A DNA stretch of 64,000 nt from Apostichopus japonicus (taxonomy: Eukaryota; Echinodermata; Holothuroidea; Aspidochirotida; Stichopodidae). Below the pieces are notes generated by a model. That model had not been told where the DNA came from. It did no database searches and saw only the letters and a program-made list of their open reading frames with translations. The stretch covers positions 655,001 through 719,000 of the forward strand of contig NC_092580.1 of NCBI RefSeq assembly GCF_037975245.1, given 5' to 3'. Positions 21,309-33,200 of this stretch are shown here, one piece after another; within the stretch, counting starts at the first letter, position 1, and each line of letters begins with the position of its first letter. The translations under genes and the position numbers were made by a program.

Positions 21309-21607
21309 TTACTTTTCACCCCCGCTCCACCATCCACGCAGGAACCCACCCAGACCCCCCTGCTGGGACGATTTATTCTGTTCCAGTTTCTCATCCAAGG
21401 AGGGTAACTCTATATGGTTCAGAGCTATGTCAAAGAAGAGCGGTTTGCACGGTGACGGCTTAAAGTCCAGTGGAAATGTGGTGAAGTTGGGCTTGGCGGC
21501 CAGGTCCGACTGGTTGGCGTTGTACCGGTCAAGCCATTCCGCCAGCGGTCGATTGTCCTTCAGACCGAGTTGCGCCATTCCTTTGCTGATGAAAGGTTCA
21601 TTGGAAT
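21309..21607 (-). CDS. SRP68: signal recognition particle 68 kDa subunit (SRP68), last exon
   Basis: SRP68 is a protein of the eukaryotic signal recognition particle. It binds SRP RNA and, through its C-terminal part, SRP72. This exon begins after gcgttcatttttcag, with 'at' completing the Asp codon left open by the previous exon, and runs to a TAG at 21309-21311. It encodes 98 residues including SNEPFISKG, KDNRPLAEWLDRY and, near the end, CKPLFFDIALNHIELPSLDE followed by KLEQ. The CKPLFFD.ALNH...P.L..KLEQ block is the conserved SRP68 C-terminus, and the Gly/Trp-rich tail after it is in the usual place. Identification rests on recognition of that block and of the preceding exon. Confidence 0.93.
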
Positions 21608-22811
21608 CTGAAAAATGAACGCAGAGAGGTTCTTGGTAAGCCATGGTTTTTTTTTTATGTATTCTTGGGTGGAGGGTATTTTCTATGGGTGAGGATAATC
21701 CGGAGGGTGGGGGAAGTCAATTCAATTAACTGTGAGAAATGTCATTGAATTAGGAACCACCTAAGGCCTATTCTCATCTTTGTAGTAAGTTTGTCACCTT
21801 GAGCTACGTGACAGTTCATAAGTAGGGGGGGGGGGTATATTCGAGTGGAATTTGGGATTCAAATCCCTGAATAGAGAAAGTTTACAAAAACTTGTTAATT
21901 TGCAGTCATTTTTTGTTATTGCTGTCACAAACAGAAATGGATACCCACTTTCTATTATTTGTAGATGACAGAGACTGGTTCAATCGCAGTCTACAAGGCC
22001 AGATAAACTCTTTATATTTTGGCTTTCAATTTCTTTATTCTGACAAATTTCAATAGTACAAAAGACGGCAGTTTTGATCAGGCTTTTGATACTTCCTTGT
22101 GATCCCTGAACATCATACATTCAGCTACAAGCAAAAATAACTGTTGTCTGTCCTGTCCACCACAATAATCCTATTGTAATATTTTCAGACCCTAAGGGCT
22201 AATAGGTCTCTTCCCCCCCCCCCCCCCAAAAAAAAAAGGTGTGAAAAGGGGCGGTGCTGCTTCCAACCGAATGAATCTTTTCACTCATTGTTTAACCAAA
22301 GAGAAAAATTTGGGAAAGAAAACAACAGATTATTAATATAAAGGCCATATTTCTCTGAATCATTGTCTATGCTCTGATGGAATACATTTGTTCCAGTAGC
22401 AGGGTTCAATTCCAAGGTTCCAAATGGACACGGCAGTTTAATCTGCATTTTCCTGACGATCAGACCCAAAAGAGAACATCGATATGTCTCTCCACTGTTA
22501 TCCCAAAGAAGAAACCTTTCAGAAACTCAAGGGTACTAAAGGATTTCTTCCTTTTAAATTAACCAGCGTCCTACACAAAATTAACAGGGTAGTAACATGA
22601 TGGTCTCTGCCTGATTCCCCCTCCCCCCCCACCCAATTTCTTTTCTTAAAGTTTTGGTATTCATCCTTTCATATATAGTCCATCTTGCATTTTGCCTTTT
22701 GAAAAACAAGAATCCTTCATCTTCATCCAAAGCAGCAAAAAGTTTCTTTCCAAACACAGTAAATTGAATATTATTATTATTATTATGATTATATTATTAT
22801 TAAGTACATAC

Positions 22812-22884
22812 CTAGAATGGAGGCCGCCTGAGCAGAGTACTTCAAGTCGTTGATATCTTGCGCAAGAGTGTTCAATTCCTCTAC
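22812..22884 (-). CDS. SRP68: SRP68, penultimate exon
   Basis: A 73-bp exon between ttaatcaatag and gtatgt. It encodes VEELNTLAQDINDLKYSAQA plus ASIL and one base (g) that joins 'at' of the last exon. This corresponds to the vertebrate region that ends in AAAIL before the acidic linker. The phase (0 in, 1 out) fits the last exon exactly. Upstream exons were not found: the next 4.3 kb is a LINE, and no SRP68-like sequence was recognised further along the minus strand in this window. Confidence 0.88.
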
Positions 22885-23517
22885 CTATTGATTAAATGAA
22901 ACCAAAATCTAATCATGATGTCTTTAGGGAGTTTAGAGTTTAGGGAGTTTTTAGGGAGTGTCACTACCCGACAAGCCCTATAGGGTTTTTTAATACACTT
23001 CCTTTCACAAGTTTTGTTTCTTATCTCCTTCTATGTCATATGTCATACTTATGTTAAAATAGAACAAAAATCAATAAATGAAATGAAATAAATGAAATTA
23101 GTTACCTTTTTTTTTTAATTCGAGTAAAAGTTTTGTCTTTGTTGTTGTTGATATCAAATCAAAAGGAGTTTAACCCCTGGTCGACCTGGCGAGAGGTCCT
23201 ACGGGGGATAATAAGTTTGTTTTTATAGAATAGACATTTTTTTTTTTTTTTCTTGGAAAGGTTGTCTATGTTCAGTCAGGGAATTGCTGGTAAATGAAGT
23301 CTTATATATTTACATTGGACAGGATAGCCATAATCATACCCGAGGTCAGAGTCAAAGAGTCACTTAGGGAGGGATTTCTAAAGGAGAGGAATTTTTTAAG
23401 TACTGAGAATTGTGGAGACGGAGTGGTTTCTATTGTTTGGGTAGGGAGTGGTTGTGGTTTCTATTGTTTGGTAACAATATAATCTGTATATATAAGTATA
23501 CTTGGGCCTAGAACCAT

Positions 23518-24195
23518 TTAGGAAAGGATTTTTTTAATGGAATGAGACTTTAAGTAGTAACAATTGTGAATAAGAAAGGGTTTGGTTTTGGGGTAGTGAG
23601 TTGTTGCGACTTTGTATTTCAGGGGGAGGTCTTCAATCAAAGGGTCGTTCTCGAGGTTGTTTTTGTATAACTTGGTGTTGAATTCTTCAAGTCGGGTGAA
23701 AGTAGATTTTGTGTTTCCTGCACGGAGAACGTACAAAGTAGCAATATAGGTAGGGATTTTGAGTGCGAGTCGATAAGCTGTGGTGTGGATTCTGTTTAAA
23801 ATTTGTTTATTGGGATTAGAGATGGTAAGCAGGGAGATGCTCCCGTAACTGAGAATCATTTTTACTTTGGATTTATAGATTTGGATAATGGTTTTCGGAG
23901 GGAAGTTATATTTGTGTGAGAGGATTTGAAGTTGGAACCAGCAGCGTCCTGCAGTTCTGTTACAAAGTAGATTAAACGATAATTTGCTATCGAAAGTGGT
24001 AGCAAGGAAGGTTGCATTAGGAGTAGCAGTGATTGAGGTGTTGAAAAGATTAATTTTGGCAATATGGTTATGGTATTTTGAGTTTATTATGGAGAAATTG
24101 GCTAGGTTAGATTTTGAGGGATATATTTTTGTTCTCCACATCGAGCACCAATTTTCGAGATGTGTAATTGCTCTTTTAATATTTAGTTCCGTCAT
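23518..24195 (-). pseudogene. Jockey-like ORF2, C-terminal reverse-transcriptase region
   Basis: A 225-codon frame with MTELNIKRAITHLENWC near its start (the RT region after the YADD box, where the strand is held) and ILSYGSISLL in the thumb region. The YADD region itself and everything upstream are in other, broken frames. The element is therefore unable to make an intact ORF2 product. Confidence 0.75.
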
Positions 24196-26617
24196 ATAGA
24201 TATTTTAACTGAGTGCTCCAAATGGCTATGTCGTCAGTGTACTGACTATAGTTGCATTTAGATAGAGGGGGGATGTTCAAATCATTAACAAATAGGGTGC
24301 AGGGGAGGGGGCTGAGAACAGCGCCCTGTGGAGTACCTGCACCAAGTGGAATAGGTTTTGATTGTTGGTTTTTGTAGCATATTTTGGCATTGCGCTCACT
24401 AAGGAAAGAGGAAAGAAGTCTGGTGTAAATTGGAGGTGAGATTAAAGTTAAGTAGTTAAATTCTTATACCGTTGTGCCAAATTTTGTCAAACGCCTTCTC
24501 GGCATCAAGGAAGAGGGCAGTGGTATCATGTTTTTTTATGAAGCCGATGCAAATTTCTTTGGAAAGGTGGAAAGTTTGGTTTATTGTACATTTGTGTGCG
24601 CGGAATTAGCCTGATTAATACGGGCAAAGTGATTAATTTGCTCAAGGTGGTTTCTGGTGCGGTTATCTATAATTCTTTTGAAAATCTTACCTAAGGCTGG
24701 TAGGAGACTAATTGGTTGATAGTTTTGAATTTTGGTGTGTCTTTACTTAGTTTCGGTATTAAAATCATTTTGGCGGATTTCCACAGGGTTGGGAAATGAC
24801 CCAGTCTAAGGAGTTTGTTAAATAATGGGAAAATATGAGAGTTAATGAATATCGGAGGCCCACGGAGGGGAATCTTTTAGCATTAGGTCATTTATGTTAT
24901 CAAGACCAGGGGAGGAGGCATTTTTGCATATTCAGTGGCACTATACCAATCATTTATATCTATTTCTTTGAGTTGAGGGATGTTTTTGTTGAGACATCCT
25001 TAGAAGTTGGGGATAAAGCTGGTTGCATTACAGATAATTGTACGGTTTATTTTGTGTTGGAATCTGTTATCGTAGGGAGGGCCATCTAAGATATTGAATA
25101 TAGTTTTCAAGTATGATTCACTAAGCTTTATTTGGTCTTAAGTTTTTGTGATGAGGTTACCTACTTTATCTCTAAGGCATTGGTCTGTATTACCTGTGTT
25201 TGGGTTGTAATGGGTTTATGATATTTTTTAAATTTTTTCAAAAGTGTTTTGGGTTTTTGTCATTAATGATTGAATCGCATTTGTTTTGGACTCGGTTTTG
25301 GTCGACCGCCGATATTTGTCTATTTATTTGTTTTTTAGGTTGGTTAATTTAGGTTTTTAGAGTTGGATCTGGGGAGATCATATAGGTTCTATGTAGGTGA
25401 CGTCTGAGTTATTTAGTGTAAGAATATTCCTATTTAGTTTTGGATTTCTGTTTTGCTTTTAAGGGGCAGTGTTTTTTGAAGGTATTAAAGATATGTTGGG
25501 CAATGCTGTCACAATATATGCTGATGTAATTTAGCTTGTTGTTGTGGTAATTGGCAATAGTGTTGTTTGTTATGATCCCTTTTTAAATTATGTCCAGTCT
25601 GTTTTATTGTAATTATACGTTAATTCGTTATTTTGGATGCGACTGAGGTTTATGTCTATCTCAAAAAGGAGTGGAAAATGGTCACTGATTAGGTCATCTT
25701 CTAGGATTTGAATCGAATGAGTTTTAGTTGCAAGGTGGTTTGAGGTTATGGCGTAGTCAAGTAGTTCAGTATTATTGTTTATTGGGTTTATCCTAGTTTT
25801 GTTATTTTGGTTAATTATTGTTAAGTTGTGTTTATCACATATTTCTAAGAGGGATATGCCTTTTTCAGATATTTTGGTGCTACCAAAAATGATGTGGTGG
25901 GCATTTAAATCTCCTAGTAGTATTGTATTTTTATTAGAACTTTTTTTAATTGTGGATATGGGCTCATTTGGGGACTATAATAGCTAATAATGTGGAGAGG
26001 TTTATTGTCTCTTTCGAGTACAATTTCAATTGTTTGATTGGGTTGGGTTTGGGAGGAGGGCGGCTTTGAGGTTGTTTTTTTCAGCAATAAGTACTCCTCC
26101 CATAGAGCGAGAGATATCGTGTCTAAAAGTTTGGTAACCAGGGATGCTAAGGTGGGAATTTGTATTTAGTTTAGTTTAACAAAATGATATCTGGGGAGTG
26201 GTTGGCGAATATACTAAGTAGGAGGCTTAATTTTGGAAGGATACTGTTGATGTTTAGGTGGAGGAACTTGACCGAAGGAGGGAGTGTGCTTGTCATGTAG
26301 GTGATTGAGGAGGGCTAAATATTGAAGGTTGGTGGAGAGGTTGGTGGAGACGTTCCATAATTACAGTTTCTGGGATATTTAAGTTTAGGTGTTTTAGTGC
26401 TAACACGGTGGTGTAACTGGCAAGGTCGTCAGATTTAATATTAATGTTGGCTTTTTGGAAGGTTTATTTTACTAATTCAATTACAAAGTTTACAATATTA
26501 AGTTTTTCTTTAGTTGTTATTTCTTTAGTTTGTTATTTCAATTTTAGGGGTAAAATTGGTTACATTCGCGTAGGTTCTTTGTTCTTGTTGTTTGTTATTA
26601 GCTTCAGTTTTAGCTTC

Positions 26618-26905
26618 TTAAAATTTTGGGCATCCTTTGTAAAGGGCAACATGAGTCCCTGAGCAATTGGCACATTTTGGGTTTTCTTTTAGTTTGGAAC
26701 AGTCTTTAACTCTGTGGTTTTCGCCACATCTGAGACATCTGGTTTGATTTTTGCAAGTATGGTGGGTGTGTCCAAAAAGTTGACATTTGAAACATTGAGT
26801 GATTTGGGGGGGTTCGTGGTATTCTTCTGTTTTGTGTTTAGAGTATCCTAAGTAGAAACCTTGTTTGATTAGGGGTTGTTGAGGCCCTTGTTCTTCAAAC
26901 GTCAT
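26618..26905 (-). pseudogene. Jockey-like ORF1 (gag) zinc-knuckle segment
   Basis: Encodes three successive Cys knuckles: CFKCQLFGHTHHTC, CLRCGENHRVKDC and CANCSGTHVALYKGC. This triple arrangement is typical of ORF1 nucleic-acid-binding proteins of Jockey and I elements. The frame is open for 95 codons. The upstream part of ORF1 (to 27467) is interrupted, including a TAG about 30 codons after the start. Confidence 0.85.
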
Positions 26906-27737
26906 TTTTACTCTCCAAGTTGTATTGTTTGTGGCATGACTAATGAGTCTTTTAGTTTGTATTGGGGTGTATTCTTGGTCTTTGAGTTCTTGTTCAATTT
27001 CTTTGATTTGAATTTCAGGGTTTATGCCACAGGCTACTATGGAGAAGTTTCTTTGTCATACTTTTTGGGGGATTCTTGGTTTGGGGTTGCCTAGTTTAGT
27101 CTTTTGAGTCCATGGTCTCAGGAGGATATTTGCAGATTTAGGGTCATGGGGGTGATTAGGATGTCGTTACTACGAAGACGGTTTATATTTGAGATCATGG
27201 CATTTGGTTTTTCTTCATTGATTAGTTTAGCAAGTGTTTATTAGGTTTTTTGATAGTTCTGGTAAGATTCCTGATACAATGATTGTTTGAGCGGACTTTT
27301 TGGTGGTTGGTTTGGAGTTAGGAGATGGGTTTATTTCAACGTAGATTGGACGTTGTCTTTTTCTGCTATTTTTGTACAGGGATCCAGTCATTAATGTCTA
27401 TGTCAAAATCAGAGAGGTTTAGGTTTTCGACTAGGGGGGCGGTTATAGGTGGGTAAGTGGTTGTCATATTGGCCAAACAGTCCCTCCCTACGGGTATTAA
27501 ATGGCTTCTATACAATGAAATTGATCATAAACTTCACTTACCAGAAAGAATTAGTCTCCAGCCTAAGACGGCGGACGGAAAGAATAGGAACTCCTTTTGA
27601 AGAGACACACTATGAATCGAAAGTGTACTCGGCAGCGTTGTGTTGGTATCCAAGGACGCATACGTTTTGTAAATGGCGGGTAAGTCATAGAGTGAAGTCA
27701 TAGTGAAGGAGTGAAGTCATAGAGTGGGGTAGCGCTA

Positions 27738-27812
27738 TGTCAAAAAGCTAACTGTTGACCAACATAGTCCACAGAACCCTAAGGAAAGGAGAGGAATGCA
27801 AAAGAAATTAGC
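27738..27812 (-). pseudogene. ABCC exon duplicate 3 (acceptor side only)
   Basis: The sequence around 'cctctcctttcctTAG' and the first codons (read GSVDYVGQQLAF then stop) align with the acceptor and start of the ABCC exon at 28690. Homology breaks off at about 27745. It is a truncated relic. Confidence 0.55.
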
Positions 27813-27819
27813 CAGTTTT

Positions 27820-29620
27820 CTTCAAAGTAAGTCTCGTACATTTAGCACAAAACATTAAACACTAATTAGCAAATAATTCCAACAAACATAATTAAATATA
27901 TATTACATTTTTATGAACCTTTCTTTCTTATGACTAACCTTGACTGTTTATTGCAGCTTTCCAGCTTAGCTTGTGTTTTTCCATCAAATCAGCTAATCTT
28001 TGAGTTTTCTGATCTTGACAACAATCAACTGTCTTTTTAATTTACCACAACCCAGACCACACTAATTGGCAACTCTTTCCAACAATCTAAGGCAACAATC
28101 ATCAATTTAAGACAACCAAATTACTAATTACAAAATGATTCCAACAAACTAAGGCACCGGGTCTCATTAATTTAGCACAAAACAGACCACACTGGTTAGC
28201 AACTCATATCAATAAACTAAGGCAAAACTTATAAATTTAATACAAACACACCACACTAACTACCAACAAATTATCACAGTACTCCTCTTCAATTTAGCAC
28301 AAACAGACCACACTAATTAGCTACTCATTCCACCAAACTAAGGCACAATGTCTCTTTAATTTATCACGTAACAGACCACACCAAAGTACCGACTGGTTCC
28401 AACAGGCTAAGGCACCGTGTCTCGTACATTTAGCACTGATCTTGACAAGCAACTGTTGAGAGGACAAGACTGATGTTCATGATACTGGCTTACACTGATG
28501 TTTCCCTTGAAACATCAGTTTCTGTTTCTGTTAAATCACCTCCAGATAACACTTCCAGATCTCTCTGTAGAGGACAAGCTTGAAGGATCTTCTCGTATTT
28601 GGTGGAGTTGAGATCTTTACCAAACAGAACGTTTCCTCTCACGGTATCATTTTGGATCCAAGCTTGTTGAGCAACATAGGCCACAGATCTCTGATGAAAG
28701 GAGAGGAATACAAAACAAATTAGTCACTTTTCTTCAAAGTAACAGCAAAAGTAAAAAAGTCAACCCTGTTAACAACCAAACTGTCAGCCGTGAGACAAAA
28801 CATGTATACTCTTCTAGAGGGGCAATTTGTGAAAGAAATGGAATTTTATGGTCAGATCAAAGTTATTGGACACTGGTTTGAACAACTCTCAAAAAAGACC
28901 TCACTAAATACCAACTCGTTCCATCAAACTAGGTACAATGTCTTATTAATTTTAGACAACCAAAATACTTATTACAAATTCATTCCAACAAACTAAGGCA
29001 ACAGGTTTCATTAATTTAGCACAAAACAGACCACACTAATTAGCAACTCATATCAATAAACTAAGGCAGAACTTATCAATTTAATACAAACACACCACAC
29101 CAATTACCGACTGGTTCCAATAGGCTAAGGCTGAGGTCTTATACATTTAGCACAAAAATGTCTCCTACATTTCTAATTAAAAACTAGTACCAATAAACTA
29201 AGGCACCACGTCTCAATAAATTAGCACAAAAACAGACTACATTAATTAGCATCTCATGCCAATAAACTAAGAAACCAATTAGCTTCATTTTGATGTTGTC
29301 ATGGTTGCTTGGAATGAGAGGAATGTGTCACTCTGTACAAACTATATCATGGAACTTGTTCAGCCTTTCTGTAAGAATAGTAGTTTAGCACAAAAAAACA
29401 ACAACATCAAATACCGACTGGTTCCAACAGGCTAAGGCACCATGTCTCATACATTTAGCACAAAAACAAGAACACACCAAATACCCACTGGTTCCAACAG
29501 GCTAAGGCACTGTGTCTCGTACACTTAGCACAAAAACAGACAACACCAAATACCGACTGGTTCCAACAGGCTAAGGCACCGTGTCTCCAACATTTAGCAC
29601 TGATCTTGACAACAATCAAC
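27820..29620. repeat. ~80-bp minisatellite surrounding ABCC exon copies
   Basis: Degenerate units with 'aattagcaactcattccaacaaactaaggcac', 'tgtctcattaatttagcacaaa' and 'acagaccacact' repeat about 15-20 times on both sides of the exon at 28500-28690. Some units carry the variant 'taccgactggttccaacaggctaaggcacc'. Confidence 0.8.
28500..28690 (-). pseudogene. ABCC-type (MRP) transporter exon, nucleotide-binding domain 1, copy 1
   Basis: After cctctcctttcatcag the minus strand reads RSVAYVAQQAWIQNDTVRGN, then VLFGKDLN and ILQACPLQRDLEVLSGGDLT. This is the Q-loop segment of the first nucleotide-binding domain of ABCC/MRP transporters, where an exon starting at this point is known in vertebrates. 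The acceptor side is sound. At the 3' end the expected E-I-G-E-K plus donor is replaced by a short Thr/Glu stretch with no donor at the expected place, whereas copy 2 keeps it. No other ABCC exon (Walker A, signature, Walker B) was found nearby, so this looks like a duplicated, isolated exon. Confidence 0.75.
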
Positions 29621-29639
29621 TGTTGAGAGGACAAGACTG

Positions 29640-29792
29640 ATGTTCATGATACTGGCTCACACTGATGTTTCCCTTGAATCTTACTTTTTCTCCAATTTCT
29701 GTTAAATCACCTCCAGATAGCACTTCCAGATCTCTCTGTAAAGGACAGGCTTGAAGGATCTTCTCGTATTTGGTGGAGTTTAGGATCTTTCA
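29640..29792 (-). pseudogene. ABCC exon duplicate 2 (donor side intact)
   Basis: Reads TKYEKILQACPLQRDLEVLS, GGDLTEIGEK and then a good donor (gtaaga). The sequence upstream of the Lys-Tyr-Glu codons is shifted and then lost (gatcctaaactcc against gatctcaactcc in copy 1). It is complementary to copy 1: this copy has the donor but not the 5' half of the exon. Confidence 0.7.
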
Positions 29793-30162
29793 ACCACTAG
29801 TACTAAACCTGATCCAGCTTCATTACAGACATCCAAGACTCACAATTTTACTTCCTATTCTTCATCTTCTTCTTTCACCTGAGACAGTATTGTAAAAGAT
29901 AAGAAGATTTCATATATTGGAAAGCAGATAGACATTGCAACTAGACTCATTTTTATACACTCCCTCCCTTCCTCCCCTCCCTCCCCCTGACTACCTAAAC
30001 AACCCTGACTGCTGCCTCATTGATATAACTATGTATAAACAAATGTATATGACTGTGGTTTAATGGCAGAAATAAACGAAATAAATACCAGAGCTTAAAT
30101 ATTTCTGTGTTACTATAGTAAACTGCATACCCAAACGGAAGCATTACAGAATCTTCAATGTC

Positions 30163-30234
30163 TCAGACCTCCAGCAGGATGTTACAGTCACAGTTCATGG
30201 AGTCTCCTTGTGAATCAATGTGGCCAATGCAATG
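30163..30234 (-). CDS. possible terminal exon of an unknown gene
   Basis: After atttgtctttacag the minus strand reads HCIGHIDSQGDSMNCDCNIL, LEV and a TGA at 30163-30165. The acceptor is good and the short frame is Cys-rich. No partner exon was found upstream. A donor-like gtctga at the stop is an alternative. Low confidence. Confidence 0.3.
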   Translation of the reverse strand, partial: HCIGHIDSQGDSMNCDCNILLEV

Positions 30235-30239
30235 CTGTA

Positions 30240-33200
30240 AAGACAAATATCAAAGCAATATGTATATATATACCTTTGGTGTGAAATAAATTTTAGTATT
30301 TTTTTTTTATAGTAGTTTTACATAAGATCATCTTCCAGTTTGCGTATGAAGATACCTTTTTGATGAATGTTTACAAACATGAATAAACTGTACCTCTTTT
30401 TGTTACTAACTGCCTGTTTATTTTTAATACTTGCAATATGACTCTTTAATGAACCTTACTAGACATTGCTATCAAACCTATGGAGTACTTGGTAAAATGC
30501 TAAAACTTCCTTTGATGTATATTGTTTACTATAATGGTCAAGCTGATTGAAAGGAATGAATTCAACACAATTTGAGAACATTTCATCAGCCAAACAATTT
30601 GGAGAGCATGTACTAGTTTAAACAAACTTAGCAAGCACATTCATGAGGAACTGGAAAATTGAAAAATGTCTGAAATAAACATCATTCTTGAAACGAGAAA
30701 CTTGACAAGTGAAATAAGGACCGACACTTAAGCTACAACATGTACACTTAGCAAAGATGAAAACTGGCTTTTCAGCCAATACACAAGTACCAACAACATA
30801 TTAGTATATTCATGGTAAACCCTCATGTGCTTCCATGACTTCTAGCACCTGTGTAATAATATTCTATATCAACAAGCACAGAGATACTATATATTGTACT
30901 AATCTCTCAATACTCTTAATATGTGTTTACCATGAGTTGTGTTCCTCACAACTTTCAATCAATGTTTTCAAATTAAAAACCAAATTAAAGACAATTACTC
31001 AACAATGAGAGGTCGACTTAGCAAAGTTTGAATTCAGTTTAATAATAATCAAAGTTTCAGTGAAACAGTTCTGCAGACCATAAAATCATGCCTTAGGCAT
31101 CAAAAGAAGGCTATGATCTGATAAAGATATGCCGAGAGTTGGACCAATACTGTTAAGCCTAGCTTCAGGTCAAAATTATGCTAGTTGATCAAATTAATAC
31201 ATGTATATCAATTTAGTTGCCTACACTAGGTAACATCAGCTTGCATGGAGAGTTTTCTCCATACTTGAACCATCACTAACATCAATTAGACCACAGAGCA
31301 CAGCCTAATTGCTTGAGAATTTCATTTTACAGAGTACTGTTGCTTACAGAAGCCTAGGATAGGCTAGTTAGTCCTCATCTCTATCTAGCCTTCGCTTTGG
31401 TAGGCTAGCCTAGGTTTCCCATTTTCATTTGGTGGTAGGCCTAGCCTGGGGCCATTTGTTCCCTCCCCTAACAACGTTATTTTCCTCCCACTTAAAAGTT
31501 GAACAACTTACATTAACATTTTCAGGGGAGTTAACTAAGGTTTTTCATGGGAGGCATATTGGCTAGGCTATGTGGAAAGAATAGATGTTGTAAGTGGAAT
31601 AACTGTAAGAAAAGATTTAAAGGGAGAAAGGTAAAGTTAAGGGTGAAAATAACATGGTTAAGGAAACTAACATACTATTTTCAAGGGAGGAGACTGTTGT
31701 TCTGTAGGCTCTGACTGCATATTCTTGTAGAGTAAGCTAAAGAAAGTTGTGATAGTATGAAAATAGAAAATGTGACCAGGTATCTTCCTTGTGTAACTGT
31801 TCAGTGATTGGAAGATAAAAAGTGTTTGTGAATAGGCCGGATTGTTTGCATAGGATTGTATGCGAACATGGGGTAATTTACATGCATGGAATTCATAGTG
31901 GTAATGGGTCGTTTGCTTGTAATGGCATTCATTGTGGGAATTACATAACATAGAAAATTTAGCCTATAGGTATGCCCTCCTTGGTTCCTCTCCTTGTTTT
32001 CCTATTTACCAGTTTCATCAATTACTACAGGTACAAGTGTCTCTTTGAAATATGTTCCTTTCTTTCACCAAACTCTCCTAAATCACAAGACACATTTACT
32101 ACGTGCAGTTGCTTCACTACCTAAATTAATTCTTTCCACAGCCAAGCCGTCTTTCTTTCCTCCCCTGGAAAACATTGGTTTCAACCCCTAAAAATAATTT
32201 CAGGGAGGAAACTATTGTTTTTATTCTTGGAAGTTGGAGAAGAAACCAACGGACTTGCCTGTCATGATGGAAAAAAAAAGGAAAGAGAGCTTTCATCCTA
32301 AGCTAATTTGTCCGGCTGCGAGTTAGTTTCTTGTGGATGTGTTACTGTTAAGTGCTAGATGGCATAGCCTAGGCTATGGTAGGCATTTAAAGACATTTAA
32401 GCCTAGCCTAGGCTAATTAAGTTAGGCCTAGCCTAACTATACTAGCCTTAACCAGAAAGTAATTAGGCCCAACCAGCTAGGTCTAGTATTTTGTCGGAAG
32501 ATATAAAGTGACCTACTTTACTTACGTTAATTGTCTAGTGAATAATCATGTTAGGCCTAGATTAGCATTCCAACTAGTATAGACGCCAGTGCCTACGTGA
32601 GCTAGCCTATCGTTAGGCCTAAGCGATACTATTATATGATAGGCTAGCGTAATTTCTCACGCTCGCTGACTCAAACAATGTGAAGTACTAACTTGCTCCA
32701 CAAAACTAATACACAACCTTCGAGCTGGCGAATGTATCTGCCATTCACATTCTTTGGCAGTTACCCCCTAGGCCCTATACAGAATAGGCTACAAATTACA
32801 ATTACGTATGAATTGTTAGCCAACGGCTGCCAGGAAGCGAACTGCACGTACTGCTCGTGTAACCTTTCGTGAGCTTTATATACAGATCATAATTCGCGCT
32901 CCGTTGCTTAACCTTTGACCACGACCGTGTGCGTCTATGGCAAGCCATGTGGGACAAACACCGCATAATATATCAACGTATTAATTGAAAAAAAAAAAAA
33001 ACTAGCAATGACATGCTAGATGCATGTCCATTTGAAATCATTACATTTACAACGAAACAATTCAAATGGTCTCATAACATAGGCCTAAGGTCATTAAACA
33101 TGTTGGTCAAGATAATTTATTGAGTTGTTTTAATGACCAATATATCATCACCCGAATGGGTTGGTTTGGCATTAGGCCAGTAGGCCTACTGTCAAACAGG
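30240..33200. other. AT-rich non-coding tract with TAGGCCTA-rich segment
   Basis: No splice-supported exon. From about 31340 to 33190 the words 'aggcctag', 'taggctag' and 'gcctaggct' occur very often, giving a locally self-complementary sequence that I associate with echinoderm-type genomic DNA. A TATA-like 'ctttatatacag' lies at about 32874, but no transcript start can be argued. Confidence 0.4.

Larger units (their letters stand above)
23240..27500 (-). mobile_element. Jockey-like non-LTR retrotransposon, near full length, degenerate (copy B)
   Basis: Minus-strand order is ORF1 (gag-like, start ATG at 27467), ORF2 endonuclease, then reverse transcriptase. The 3' part of ORF2 (23518-24195) is the longest intact frame and resembles the C-terminal RT region of Jockey-type elements. 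Both ORFs carry many stops and shifts. A T tract at 23239-23253 may be the poly(A) tail seen from the plus strand, which would set the 3' end. No target duplication was identified. Domain order and three gag zinc knuckles support the Jockey/I group. Confidence 0.85.

Noticed and set aside
22206-22220. Scattered C/G homopolymer runs as regulatory G-quadruplex sites
   Set aside because: They occur at more than a dozen places, often at hAT-like ends or in simple repeats. Nothing ties a given run to a promoter or other function.
27820-29620. CRISPR array
   Set aside because: Repeats are degenerate, about 80 bp, without unique spacers, and the DNA is plainly eukaryotic. The 136-bp and 74-bp arrays fail for the same reason.
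32935-32946. Third copy of the TATGGCAAGCC terminus
   Set aside because: Eleven bases match the end of fold-back element 2, but the sequence beyond differs at once and no inverse partner, array or 6-bp duplication was found. Chance is likely.
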